Source: Phytophthora sp. 'mugwort'
Lineage: Eukaryota; Oomycota; Peronosporomycetes; Peronosporales; Peronosporaceae
Direction: 5' to 3'
NCBI GenBank assembly: GCA_033558025.1
Contig: JAUCEF010000014.1
Location: 3,782,001-3,846,000, forward strand
Length of the DNA: 64,000 nucleotides
Under the pieces are notes generated by a model. It was given only the letters and a program-made list of their open reading frames with translations. It ran no database searches and was not told where the DNA came from. Shown here piece by piece: positions 51,755 to 62,679 of this stretch. A program made the translations under genes and the position numbers. Position 1 is the first letter of the stretch; each line of letters starts with the position of its first letter.

Positions 51755-53409
51755 TCATGGGCCCGAGTCTCGACGTTCTACTTGTTGTGGGCAGTTGTCT
51801 GCACCATACACCCAGGGGAACCATAGCTCATCTCCACAGTCCACCGTTAATTCTGTTCCTGCAGCGATATCTTCAATGGCGACGACAATTACAGTCTTAT
51901 CCCTACCGTTTTGCACCTCGACGAACATACAGTTCGAATGGCAGAAATGATTCATAAATCTAGTGATTGATCCACGGTCACGCGCCTCAATCCACAGCTT
52001 ATCTTTTCGCGATGAACGCGCCTCCAGCGCGATAGTGTAGTCACTGATTCGTTTCTTGTCTTTGCTGCAGTCGTGTGTAGTCAACACACCTGCGTATTTA
52101 GCTATAATGGTTCCTTCTTCGATAGGCAGGGTAGAGAACACTGAACAGCCGACGTTTCCCTTCGATTGGTAAAGTTCGTCTACACTTTGCAGTCGATTCC
52201 CGCAATACTTATCGTTGAGACAGTTGTTGGTAGCGTAGAAGATGCTACTGAGCGCATTGGGATATCTTTCGGATGGCACACAAACCGGCAACCGCACCAG
52301 TCCACAGGGCCTAAATCTGGAACGACAATTGCTTTGGGTTCTCCGCGTGTCGAATTGCTACGACCCCGAGAGGCCAAGCCACAGCATCTGTCTCATCGAG
52401 GACTCGATCAGTAACCGACTGCGACTCGCAATTGTCCTCTTCACTGCAAAGTTCATCTCTGCGCTCATCGACTGGACTGTAACCTTCGTTGTGCGTCGCC
52501 CTGTCATACACTTCGTTGTCGTTGCATCTATCCATTGCGCTATACTCAGCATCCTCCTCACTGCGGTACTTGTCAATACAACCGGCGTCATCGGATTTGC
52601 TGCCTGTCTCCACAAGATGAACGCGCAAGCCAACGCCAGTATCATTAGCGATCCTGCTTGTTTGCTCGACATCGTCATCGTGGTCACCACCCTCGCAGTA
52701 TCGAAATCCCAACCGTCTTCACTTGACTCGAGCAAACTGATCATCTCGGGCGTTTTGGGACGAGGTTGTCCATCGCCAAGGTCGCGCTGTAGGCTCTCAG
52801 CATTGGGGGGGGGGCTACCGTTTTGAGCACGATATACCCTATAGCATCGACTTCTTCATCATCATTAGAATCAATCAATGCGAACATCTCACGCACGACA
52901 TCGTTCCTAGTACTTCCGTCTCTAGCGATGTGATTCGGTTCGGACTCAGCATACTCGTCACTATCTTCTCCCGCCGTTACCACTTCCCTGCTCGATACAC
53001 AGCCCCCTTCTTGTGAATCGGGAGCTCGTCTGCTATGCTCGGCATGCATGGAGACCAGAGCAGACTCGTCGCCCGGTGTTGCCGACGTAAGATCGGGTAG
53101 CTCCACCACGCTGCAAAGCTCAACCGCCTCCTTGGGCGACTCGATTGCAGTCTTCGCCACTCGCAAGACCTTCGGCCCCATATACTGCGCCTCCTTCGCT
53201 AGTGATCCAAAGTTTCTGAACGGAGTGGCCTTCAGCGCACAAGAGCGGCATACTCTGGCCGAGTCTCGGACAGGGACACGGCGGAATATGTACCTCTTCA
53301 GGCGAGACTTCGGTCGATGGTAGCCGTCCTTGGTGCGTCGGGTAGCGTGCGAATGGCGATCGTGCTCCGAGTACAGAGGCACCGCCTCCTTCTCTGGCAC
53401 TCGGGTCAT
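51755..53409 (-). pseudogene. Broken SET-domain methyltransferase gene
   Basis: The 3' part (52297-51755) is a clear SET domain. A Cys-rich pre-SET/AWS-like lead contains NNCLNDKYCGNR. TIIAKYAGVL follows, then RFMNHFCHSNCMFVEV and ELTVDCGDELW. The usual Asn-His-Ser is Asn-His-Phe here, a change at a key cofactor-binding position. It has no ATG of its own; the frame opens at a GTG. Upstream, an acidic polar region continues in other frames to the ATG at 53409. Breaks occur at a 10-base homopolymer (G run at 52805-52814 on the plus strand), near 52720, and around 52320, where a stop lies just before the Cys-rich part. An intron ending CCAGATTTAG is possible at the last place. Lysine methylation would be the family role. 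Pseudogene status is likely but partly rests on a homopolymer. Confidence 0.65.
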
Positions 53410-54439
53410 TGCAAGCTCTGCATCAGTCGCAGTAGTGACCTCTGCTGATTCAGTGTGCTAGGGGCGTGCCCTCCACGGCTCAACCCGCATCGTTGAACAC
53501 CGGCTTTCGACCAGGGATACCGGCTATTACCTAAAACTGTGTCAGTACGTTTGTGTGGAACAAACGTTGGCAGACTGCTGCCCCGCTGCCTCTCTCGCAC
53601 CGCATTTGGCGAACCTCCTCAGCTCATACACGTGTTGACATTTTCCCGTGCAGAATGTCGGGATTAGGTCTCCGATGACGGAGTGATGTACACGTACTTC
53701 GCAAAGTGTGTACGATCATGCACAGTCACAGTCACTGTCAAATAGGGCGAGCAAATGCTCGAGTGTGCGCGGCGGTTTCACGGAGACGGCTGCTGTTACG
53801 GCGCTGCGCCTAGGGCTCGGCTCAACGGGTATGATATCTAGCGGTGTGTACAATACCCGGTCTGTAGCGTGCTTGTGCTCATGTGGCTGCTGGGGCGAGG
53901 TGGTGTGAAGTGGTGGTGATTGTTATTCGTCTATCTTGCCTGCGTGCATCTACAACGCAGGGTGGCACTTAACATGTCACGGCAAATCCTTGCTAAAGAG
54001 GCTTTCTAATTGGCCAAAACAAGGGTGAGAGTTAATAATGCCAGACACTTAACACCTAGATTACGGTAATTGTCCGCCTTTGTTACGTAATTTTCTCCCT
54101 GCCCAGCTGGCCAATCAGTGACCCACGTGGCAAATGTTTGATACTTGTCGCCCCCACGGAATCTACACCATTCAAATAATCTAGCCAGCTGAGTGCCATC
54201 TGGACATTCGACAAAGGACGGTGACAGCACGCAACGCGAGGGAGGACCGCGGCGGCAGGAGCTGGGGGAAGGCCTTGCCAGCACCAAAAGTCTCCGAGAC
54301 GTTCAAGTAGATGGGTGCTCGCAGTCTATAGAGCGCACAACGTTTCCGTCGTCGTCGGCACGTTTTGGCCCGGCATCGATACGAAAAGCAAATCATGCAA
54401 ATCAAACGTATGCGTCATCCACCGCAGGAAACAGGGACG
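53410..54439. other. Spacer between SET pseudogene and second Tigger relic
   Basis: About 1 kb with no coding sequence recognised. The first 150 bases may be the old promoter of the SET-domain gene. Confidence 0.35.
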
Positions 54440-55626
54440 AACCAACAACATGACGATGGCTGCCAAGACAATGACCGCGCAGCAACAGCACTGTTGGCAG
54501 AAAGGGGCAGCCAAGACGCTGTCAAATGACGCCGAACGAGACATCTTGTAGTGGCTTGTTGCCCTATATTCCCTTGGAGTCCCGGTATCCGCAAAATGCT
54601 GGAGTTAGAAGCTTTGGGTATTGCACAATGTACGATGTTCCACAGTCGACATGGATCAGCAGCTTTCTGGCACGGTATAGGTTGTCGCTATGCTGCAGGG
54701 CATGCCAAGGCCAGCGACACCAGAGGACTCGGCACAGGTGGCTACAGACTTTGCAGTTACAGTGCGGCGCAGAATAGTGGAAGAAGGCAATAATGCTGAC
54801 CATTCGCAGTTTTGTTCGAGTATGTACCTAAACGCACGACTGACCAACGTGGCGCAATATGGTGTGGGTCAATGATGAGGCAAGAGCAACGAGTGACTCA
54901 CAGCTATTTTGATGGCTGACAGTACTGGTCGCAAGCTCAATCCCTAAATTATAGTGAAAATGAGGCCCTCAACAATACCAGCAACACGCGAGGGGAACAC
55001 GCGCTACCGCAACGGATTAAGCCGCCACGTGGGGCCCAAAATGGAGCCTCTCACTAAAGAGACAGAAACAGAGCTGGTGGAACGCCGCGCTGTCGTTGCG
55101 CTCTCTCGCATCGTTTTTCGTGGTCGCAGCAAGACAGACGATTCAGTGATACTGATCTGATACGACTTCAGCGCCAACGGGACCACCGAAATTACCGAGT
55201 TCGTGGTGGAGAAGAACATCGTGCTACAACGAGTACCCCCGGGTATATCCACTGCTGTCAGCCTGCGGATATATCCTGAAATAAGCCGCTGGAGGACCGC
55301 ATGAGAGGGAGTGGGCTATTACTTCGCGCTGAGGGCGCTAGACTGCCAGTTCTGAGGGACAGCAGGGAAACCAAGCTGAAACCACCCGGCAGGAAGCGGT
55401 AATGCGGTGGCACGACGCTGTGTGGAGCGGGCTGAGCACCACGACTATTAAGGGCGGCTTCAAGCGCATCGACTTGCTGTTTTGCGAGCGGGGAGGGGCC
55501 GAGATGGAGTCATGTGACCCCGGCACAGTCGGCGAAGCGCTTGTGAGTGCGCTGGATGCTCTATCGTTGATTGACGAACAGGTCGGGGAAGTAGTCTGGG
55601 ATGACAAGTTCTTTCTACCAGCTTGA
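54440..55626 (+). pseudogene. Second Tigger/pogo-type (DDE_1) transposase relic
   Basis: Fragments in several frames follow the DDE_1 order: LSNDAERDIL near 54520, LGVPVSAKMLELEALGIA near 54570, RYRLSLC and TPEDSAQVATDFAVTVRRR near 54680-54780, FSANGTTEITEFVVEKNIVLQ with RVPPG near 55170-55240, and a C-terminus WSGLSTTTIKGGFKRIDLL, ending VGEVVWDDKFFLPA at the stop at 55624-55626. The C-terminal part, absent from the relic at 25-27.6 kb, is well preserved here. The central catalytic region is partly deleted (about 54860-55150). It is inactive. Confidence 0.65.
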
Positions 55627-57413
55627 GTATGTGTGAATATAACGGTAGTACCGTTCATACTTTAGGTTTTTCACTGTGAGTGGGTTATGCTGTACAGGGG
55701 GGTGCCAGTTAACAGGTAGGTTACAATGCCCGCTACAAAACACTAGTGCAAAATAACACATTAACATGTTTGCCCTCTATCCCCAACACAACTTTTGTAT
55801 GTATCATAGGTGATGGTGCCGTCTTTACATGCAACATTTGGAAAGATGAGCGAGCGGCGAGATGACTTGACATCGCGTAAGGAACGGGGGGGGTGGTGCA
55901 GGGTAGCAGCAGCGTGGAAGTGCTCACCGAATTCTCTGTGCTGGGTAAAATGAATGGGACTATATTGCTAGCATTGCTAAGTCGCTGTGTGTTCCTGGTG
56001 CTCAGCCTAGCCAAAACTTCCACTCGTTACTAACTGCTTTTTTCATCTTCCTACAACTAAGTTAATTACTCGAGGAGGCCGACTCGCTAAGGTCACTGCT
56101 GTGGGTCATGTACCCTAAGTTATGGACCTTCTGCCTGAACCGTATCCTTAGTACCTGTCAGACAGCGAATTGCGAAAATTCGCGACAAGATGTCCTCAAC
56201 CAGAATTGGCTAGCCGGTGTGCAGACAGGAGGCGCTACCGAGCTGCACTCTCGGCGACTTGAGGGTTTTGTTTTGGTGCAGGATCGCAATTAAATGGGTT
56301 GGATCAGGGTACATGACGCTACTGTACTAACTCTAATATGGTATGCTTTATATCGAGCTATCGACACTTATTTTGCTAGGAAGAACCAGCTCTCTATTGC
56401 AGCATGGGGTGAGTTGTTTCTACACGCTCTTCGGACCAAGACGTTTTTAGCTCAAGGTATTTCGACTTACAAGGCCGCCACCTACCGGAAGGAGTATAGA
56501 TGCATGGACTAGGCATATTGTTCATTGGTGCTTGAAGCCTTCAAGCGACGTATTTCCGCTCATGGCCCATGCGGTTGTGTTTGATTTGCCGGGAACGAAG
56601 ACCTACAGCCAAGAATAAGAAGTAGCTAATTACCAAAGCAAATGTCCTCACGAAAGAAATGGTGTGAATGACAATCTTGAGCGGTTAGTAAAAAAAAAAA
56701 AAAAACAACAACCCTATGAATTTAGTCACATTGTGATATATATATGAAGTTCCAGTACTAATAGTTGCAATCCTACCTGCCCAAAACGTTTGTTTATGTT
56801 GCATTGTCTATCAGTTTGTACAATATAAAATTCAGGCTATATACTTCAAGCCCATACATTGTTCAAATGATTTACACAGGTTGGATTTTGAGCAAAGGCG
56901 AACATCCTGGTATCTTTTGACGTAAAAGAAAATCAGCAGAAGCTGGCGTGAATGCGCTACTAAGGACTTATGGGTATGATTTTGGTGCAGACTAATGACT
57001 AGTTGAACATCGTGATTTTATTTATGTTTGTTACTAAAAAGCCGAGCTATGCAGGTGGCTGCGATAGAGTACTTACAGTATGAATGAACAAAACATATTC
57101 AGTTCGTTTCGCTGTATTCTACAGCATGTACTCTATATAGCAGTTTATGACCTGTGGTGGCAGTGATACCAGCTCGTTAAGTTTACTGGTAGGGCTACTA
57201 TTACGCTTTAACTTTCGTAATAAATCAATTTCGGGGGAAATTTTGTGTGAGTCGCGCCATTATTAATAAGCCTTATACGGTTGACGTCTTAGTTACTACT
57301 GCTGCCGGTCCGAAAAACAATGGTCACTGTTCATACGCACCATTGGAGACAAACGAATCAGAATGAAGGTAATATATAGCTCAGTATTACCGTTAGCTCA
57401 CTGTAGTTCCATG
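55627..57413. other. 1.8-kb stretch without a recognised gene
   Basis: Two short adjacent open frames on the plus strand (56108-56293 and 56294-56512) read in part ARKNQLSIAAWGELFLHALR and GISTYKAATYRKEYRC. They may be scraps of one decayed ORF, family unknown. An A run of about 16 bases lies at 56690-56705, compatible with the tail of a retroposed sequence. The remainder, to 57413, is AT-rich and empty. Confidence 0.35.
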
Positions 57414-59400
57414 CTAGAGCGACAGCTGAATCGCTTCAGCAGCACACAGGAGACAGCGTGACAGTTTGCCTGCTCTTATCAGTGCATCCTTCTTCAAATG
57501 AGGAATGTCGTAGCTGTTGCCGCCAGCAACAAGCATCGACGCTTTAAGTACACTTTGCAGCGTAAAAAAAAACACTGTTAGTTGTGGCACTATCCATCTC
57601 CTCGAACGCAGCATCCACGCCTTCAATGAGCCCGTCAATATCTCGAATCTGCTTGTTGTACTGCAACGACTGCAGCGAGCTGAACCAGCTCAAATCAAGG
57701 ACGTTGAAGTCGGGGCTTCGTGGTGGCTGATTGGGGAACTTGACCACCCGCCCGCCGTTGCAGCCTCTTTCACTGCGGCCCGATCTGAGGCACGGTGGGG
57801 CGGGGCATTGTCCTGCTGTACTACCTGCTCTTTTTTGTACACAAATATAGTAAGCACAAATATTGATACAACAACACTTACCAGGCCAAACTCGCTTGAT
57901 GATGGGAATGACATACTGTGTTAGCATGCGTTCATAGGCATTTTTCGACATCTTGACGGGTGTGGTGACTGGAGTGCCCTTCGAGTGCCCTTCGGCCGGT
58001 TTTTGCTGTCGCGGACGGCCAGCCTGGTCTCCATCACAGGCCCACCTTGCCGTCAAAGGTCATGAGGTGGTGAGTGTCGTACCGCGGATGTGCCACCGCC
58101 ACCAAAAACATAACCTTCTTGCGATGGGTTTTGTTCTTGGTAACGGTGCAGTCTCGCCACTGGTAAGGTAGTACGTGTTGCGGTTGTAGTGCAAGTGGAA
58201 CCACTTTTCGTGAACATGCACAACGTTTTGCATGTCAACGAATTGGTATCTGCGCTAACTTAATTGACAGAAAGCATGCAGGTGACTAGGGATCTGTCAG
58301 TTTTTATGGGGATCAAATCCAATCGAAAGACAATTTTGTATCACATTCAAATGGCTGAAGATGTTTTATAACACTTGGAAATGTCGCGAAGTTGAAGTTT
58401 GGATACACAATGAAATCCTACCTACGATGCCTTTCGACGACCTGCTTACTCGCTGCTACCAGGAAATAGCAGCTCGTCCGGCTACAGATCACGCGGTCGG
58501 CGGGGGCGGAGTGTACGTCGATTGGAAGGCTTTGCTGTTCTGGAATTGGCGCGATCCAGCGGATGAATGCCCCGGGGTTCTGCTGGAAACGACGCCGCGG
58601 CGGGAGCCACAACCTCCCAGCTTGAGTGAAAGTCTTCGGTCAGGCGCGAGATGATGCTGGCTGCGCTTAGAGTTGTCTACTGCGCAAAACAAAAGTCGTC
58701 TTCGGTGGATCTTTATGTTCTCGTTCAGCAGTAGCTGAGCCGGTGGCCCGCCACCCGGTCGAGTGACCGCGCAAAGTGATAATATCCGATCGTACTTAAC
58801 TTAAAAAAATGGTATCTAATCTTTTATCTGTTTGATTTGTAATAATCTGAAAAGGATCATTCCATACATACGACGTCAGACCGATAACGCATCACCAGAT
58901 AACTAGGCAACCCAAACTTTTAACAGGAAGTTTCTTCACGAATGACCGCGCAACTGGCGACGCTTCGTCATGTGCTCAGGCGTAAGTAGCGGCTTCGGAA
59001 CCACGGTGACTTGTTGGAGCACACTGCGCTCTTTTACGCGACAAAAGAGCTGGGTCCGCGGGATTCCAGTCGAGGCTGCGAGGCTGCGGAGCGTGATCCG
59101 ACTCTCCACTGGAGTCGCCTCGATCTTGGCCTTGAGTTCGCCTCCCTTGAAAGCACAAGGGCGGCCGCGGTTGCTACACCGCTAGACGATCACAGTGGCA
59201 CGGCCTCACTACAACTTTTGCACGGACTTGCGATGGCAACCGAAGCGTGTTGCTGCCTCTGATATAGCTCCCCGTGGAAGTTTTCCACAGGTGGCCATGT
59301 CCGAGAGGAAGAGCACTATCTCCAGCAGCACAGACTGCCGTAGATCCTTGGAGTTGGGCGAGCGGGGCATCTTGAGAACGGCTGGTAATCGGGAGAGCAA
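57414..59400 (-). pseudogene. Second Tc1/mariner-type transposase relic
   Basis: Same superfamily as the relic at 226-1532, on the opposite strand. The N-terminal HTH has LPRGAISEAATRFGCHRKSV (59209-59400). A second HTH-like block near 59130-58930 has ESRITLRSLAASTGIPRTQL. The first catalytic region is recognisable near 58250-58060 in mixed frames (KTHRKKVMFLVAVA, DGKVG). The frame continues with TPVKMSKNAYERML near 57950, QQDNAPPH with the second Asp near 57820, and QPPRSPDFNVLDLSWF with the third acidic position near 57720. The C-terminus has MLVAGGNSYDIPHLKKD near 57530. An intron-like gap beginning GTAAGTG lies near 57880-57830. Frameshifts and a roughly 600-base unrelated stretch (58270-58900) make it inactive. 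Confidence 0.75.
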
Positions 59401-59464
59401 GCTGTGTTGTGAAGCTGCACCTCGGTGCGAGTTTTGGCGCCATCAACTTCGGGGGCAGAACTAA

Positions 59465-60199
59465 TGGTTCATAGCCAGCAAATTAAATATCCAAATTTGA
59501 CCAATCCAAAACGCGATTACAGTTGTGTGGAAACACAACGTTGAAGTGATCATTGACTTTCGGACCGGGGTAGTACGTTATAGCGTGATCTACCAATGCG
59601 CGGCGACCCCGTCCGTCAGAAGGCTATAAAAATCAACGATGACCACTTCAAACAAAAAATGAAGATATTTGGCAGAAATTTTATTGAAGTCAAATATTAA
59701 CTTTGAAATAACTTGCATCCAATCAGTATCGCCCTTAACAAACTACAGTACCCTGTAGGGCATTTTGCCCCTTTCAAAAAGCAACTTTTAAATATTGCGA
59801 TTGTTACCGTAATATTTTTACTGGGATGTAGTACCGTGGCTTGCCGAAAAGGGGCAATTTGCCCCCGTGGTTCGCGAAAGGGTTATTAATAATTGGATTC
59901 CCACACAGCACCCTAGGTTGACTCGTGCAGACTGAACACTGACAGCATTTCAGTTTCAGTTCTTTCGATAGTTTAGGGAAAAGCTTGAGTCGCACCAAGC
60001 AATGATTGCGAAGCACTGACAGTGTCAGAACCGGTTGACATCGCCACGCTCGAGATGCAGAGGCTCTATCTATGCACGTTATATAAGGGACATCATATTA
60101 AACCAAGTACGGTATGTATTTAGGCATGTGTTGCTGTGCCATCTAGCCTCGTCACATTTTTAGTTTACACTGTAATTTTGTATAAGGCTTCCGATCTCC
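59465..60199. other. Non-coding spacer
   Basis: No gene recognised. AT-rich, with two short CTTGCCCC/GGGGCAA-type inverted segments near 59765 and 59850 that may form a weak hairpin. Confidence 0.35.
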
Positions 60200-60900
60200 C
60201 TTTACCCTACCCCACCAAGGACCGATGACATCGCGGTCTTTGACTTTGCTTCACAAAGGCATTCGCTGAGCTCCTGTGAGAAAAAGATTCTAAGCTCGGC
60301 TCGCTACACTGTATCAGGAGGAACTGTAGCCTACAGTGCTCGGCTCGCTGGAACCCGCTGGACCCGCCTTTCCAAATACCGCGCTACGGCTGCAACCGTT
60401 CGCTTCCGATTTGTCTTTTCCCTCCTAAAAAAACTGTGTACGGAGCTACTTCCCAGGTTCCACGCAAGCTTCGTCCGTAATCAAGTTGCCCGCGGCGCCA
60501 CCATTAATGTCGTAGCAACCATTGACGGCGCACCGGTTCAACTCATCTACCGTACCATCCAACAATAAAATTGATGTTTACTGCTATATTGGTGCAGTAT
60601 CCGTACCTCGGCATTTTTTGTTCAAGTTTCTGAAATGGATCTTCCAATAAGCGAGGTGAAGCGGGCAAAGACTACATACGCAGTTTTAGAGATTGGGTGA
60701 TGCACCCAACTGAAAAAGGAGAGGGGGACGTCACCTAAAACACCACCGGAGGAGAGCGGTTGCGAGCCTAGCGCCGAGCTTTCCAGCGAGCCGAGCACTG
60801 TAGGGGGGCGAGCTTAGAACCTTTTCCTCGCAGGAGACTGCCTTTGCGAAGCAAAGACAAAGACCACGATGACATCGGTCCGCGGAAGGCTAGGGTAAAG
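60200..60900. repeat. Inverted-repeat element, about 0.7 kb
   Basis: The left end 60200-60352 and right end 60781-60900 are imperfect reverse complements over about 120-150 bases. Shared pieces include CTTTACCCTA at the outer tips, GACCGATG followed by CATCG, GGTCTTTG with CTTTGCTTC, and CAGTGCTCGGCTCGCTGG at the inner side. The centre has no recognised ORF. It looks like a small non-autonomous TIR element (MITE-type). I see no certain target-site duplication. Confidence 0.7.
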
Positions 60901-61129
60901 TGTGATGTAAGACATTCAAGTAAGCTAAACCAAAATGTGGCGCGGCGAGTTGGGCGCAGCAACATGTGCCGCAGTTTTAACTGCTCACGTAGCCTTTGCA
61001 GTTTTAACTGCGTACGTGGCCTTTGCCCGCTTCACCTATTAAAATAACGAGGACATCTAATGAAAAAAGCATGTATCAAGGAAATGACAATATGCAAAAC
61101 GGATGTCATGGCGCGGGATGCTGTGATTC

Positions 61130-61310
61130 GCTACGCTCCGAAAGGCAGGCGCTGCGATCCCTGCGAGGAAAAGATTCTATGTTCGGCCCGGTACAGTGCT
61201 CGGCTCGCTGGAATGTTCGGCGTTGGGCCCGCCTTCGCAAATACCGCGCGAGTTTACGCTACCACGCAACAGCTCGCCTCCGATTTTGTTTTCACCCCCT
61301 CTAAAGCACT
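61130..61310. repeat. Third copy of the 60.2-kb repeat arm
   Basis: GAGGAAAAGATTCTA at 61157 and TACAGTGCTCGGCTCGCTGG near 61193 repeat, in direct orientation, the left arm of the element at 60200-60352, and continue with CCGCCTTCGCAAATACCGCGC against CCGCCTTTCCAAATACCGCGC. The homology therefore extends past the arm into the element centre. Confidence 0.7.
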
Positions 61311-61443
61311 TTCAGATAAAGAGCGTGGAATAGGGTTCTGTTGTGCTATGGGTCTGAGGACCGCGCGGAAGGCGCAATATAGACAAATGTTAAAGCCACT
61401 CGACTTCCGTTTTCCAGAAGTGGTCAATACTACGTAGATTGAA

Positions 61444-61955
61444 ATGGTGATACGTAATACGAGCCATGGAACGGCAAAGCCACTAGGCTCAGAACTGTAT
61501 GTACAGTACTATCAATTTAGACTCATGATAACCCACGTCTGCGATCAGCGAAGTTCCAAATCCGTATCACGGCGTAATTTTTGCAAGTTTCTGAATAAAA
61601 ATCCTCATGTGTATCGTCGTGTTTTCACGTTTGTATCATCGCTGTCCTTCTGCAGTATAGTTCGGAATGTTTCTTATGTAGAGGGGTCCTCTATTCGTCA
61701 GCCGGACAGCTCTTATCCCAAAATGTACTTGAAAGATCCACACAAATCCAATTAGTGCGACAAGTTGACAACAGTTTCATCGCTCTTTTCAGCGGGTCTC
61801 AATATTATTTGATTCCATTCATTGCACAACTACTTGTACTGATAGAAGCAACAACGAACGCTGTCAAAGCGTGGGCAAATCTAGAGCGCCAAAATGAGTA
61901 TGTGAGACAAACGCGGGCCGCTGGACTAATACAGAAGCGTCGTTCCTATAAGTAG
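61444..61955 (+). pseudogene. Unidentified decayed coding stretch, module copy 2
   Basis: Two adjoining frames, 61444-61755 and 61755-61955, read as one broken protein with a frame change at about 61755. Segments such as FCKFLNKNPHVYRRVFTF and NEYVRQTRAAGLIQKRRSYK are seen. The DNA is related to 42590-43000, upstream of the other effector pseudogene. The family is unknown to me. Confidence 0.45.
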
Positions 61956-62081
61956 GTCACAGCAATAAATTATAATTTCTTACTTCGCTATGCTCCTTTT
62001 CAAAACTTGTTGAAGTTTCGTTACCTTTGATCACGAGATGCGACCCCCATCGTGTTCTCTGCAGAAGCTGCAAGGTATACT

Positions 62082-62097
62082 GCTCACTTCATATTTT
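62082..62097 (+). promoter_or_regulatory. Oomycete Inr/FPR-like core promoter, effector copy 2
   Basis: GCTCACTTCATATTTT matches the oomycete core promoter form closely, 38 bases before the ATG at 62135, followed by CATTCAACACAAGTCCCGTG. Spacing and sequence are the same as in copy 1. Confidence 0.7.
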
Positions 62098-62134
62098 CCT
62101 TCATTCAACACAAGTCCCGTGAAATAGCAACAAC

Positions 62135-62640
62135 ATGCGTGTGTGCGTGCTACCTTGTGCTACTCACCGCTGCCGCCATTATCGCCGCGACCAATGACGT
62201 CTCGGTAGCCGCGGACTTGGACCAAACGCATCTGTCGATGGTAACATCGGAGGAGATGATTCATTCCGTCGGAACTCCCAGCAAGTTCGCCAATAGATTT
62301 CTATGAAATCACAAACGGACGATTACGAAGAGGCGGAGGATGAAGACGCCGACGATGAAGACGCGGAATACGATGAGAGGAGTTTTGAAGGCCTCGCTAC
62401 CAAGCTGGAAGGACTGCTACCAACCTTTTTGAAGGTGAGCAACATGGACTTCTTACCTACTTGGCAGCACCTATAAATGCTTCCGAATATATCTTGGAAG
62501 CAGAGGGAGGCTCTCTTGGCATTGCATAAGCTTTCGCCGCAGGACCGCAAGGCTGTCCTGATGCTGATTAAGTGACCAGATGGTCCAATCTTTCTTACTA
62601 CTTCCGTAAGGGAATACTGCGAAAGATAAAGAAAGAGTAA
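62135..62640 (+). pseudogene. RXLR-like effector pseudogene, copy 2
   Basis: The ATG at 62135 is separated from its signal-peptide-like segment (CYLVLLTAAAIIAATNDVS) by a 4-base gain that changes frame after the first codons. A partial RXLR-like site is visible as Arg-Phe-Leu followed directly by a TGA stop near 62304. The acidic region (AEDEDADDEDAEYDERSFEG) then lies in a different frame, ending in a stop at 62474-62476 where copy 1 has a Gln codon. Homology to copy 1 goes on to about 62640, including ALHKLSPQDRKAVLM. Several independent lesions show long-standing loss of function. Confidence 0.72.
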
Positions 62641-62679
62641 AAAAAAATAACGTCGCAGCCATTCTCGACACTCACTCAT

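Noticed and set aside
52242..52826. 194-codon plus-strand frame with hydrophobic segments
   Set aside because: Antisense to the SET-domain pseudogene; hydrophobic character comes from complementing acidic codons.
56690..56705. A run as evidence for a LINE/SINE insertion
   Set aside because: No target-site duplication or reverse-transcriptase sequence next to it could be recognised; noted only as a composition feature.
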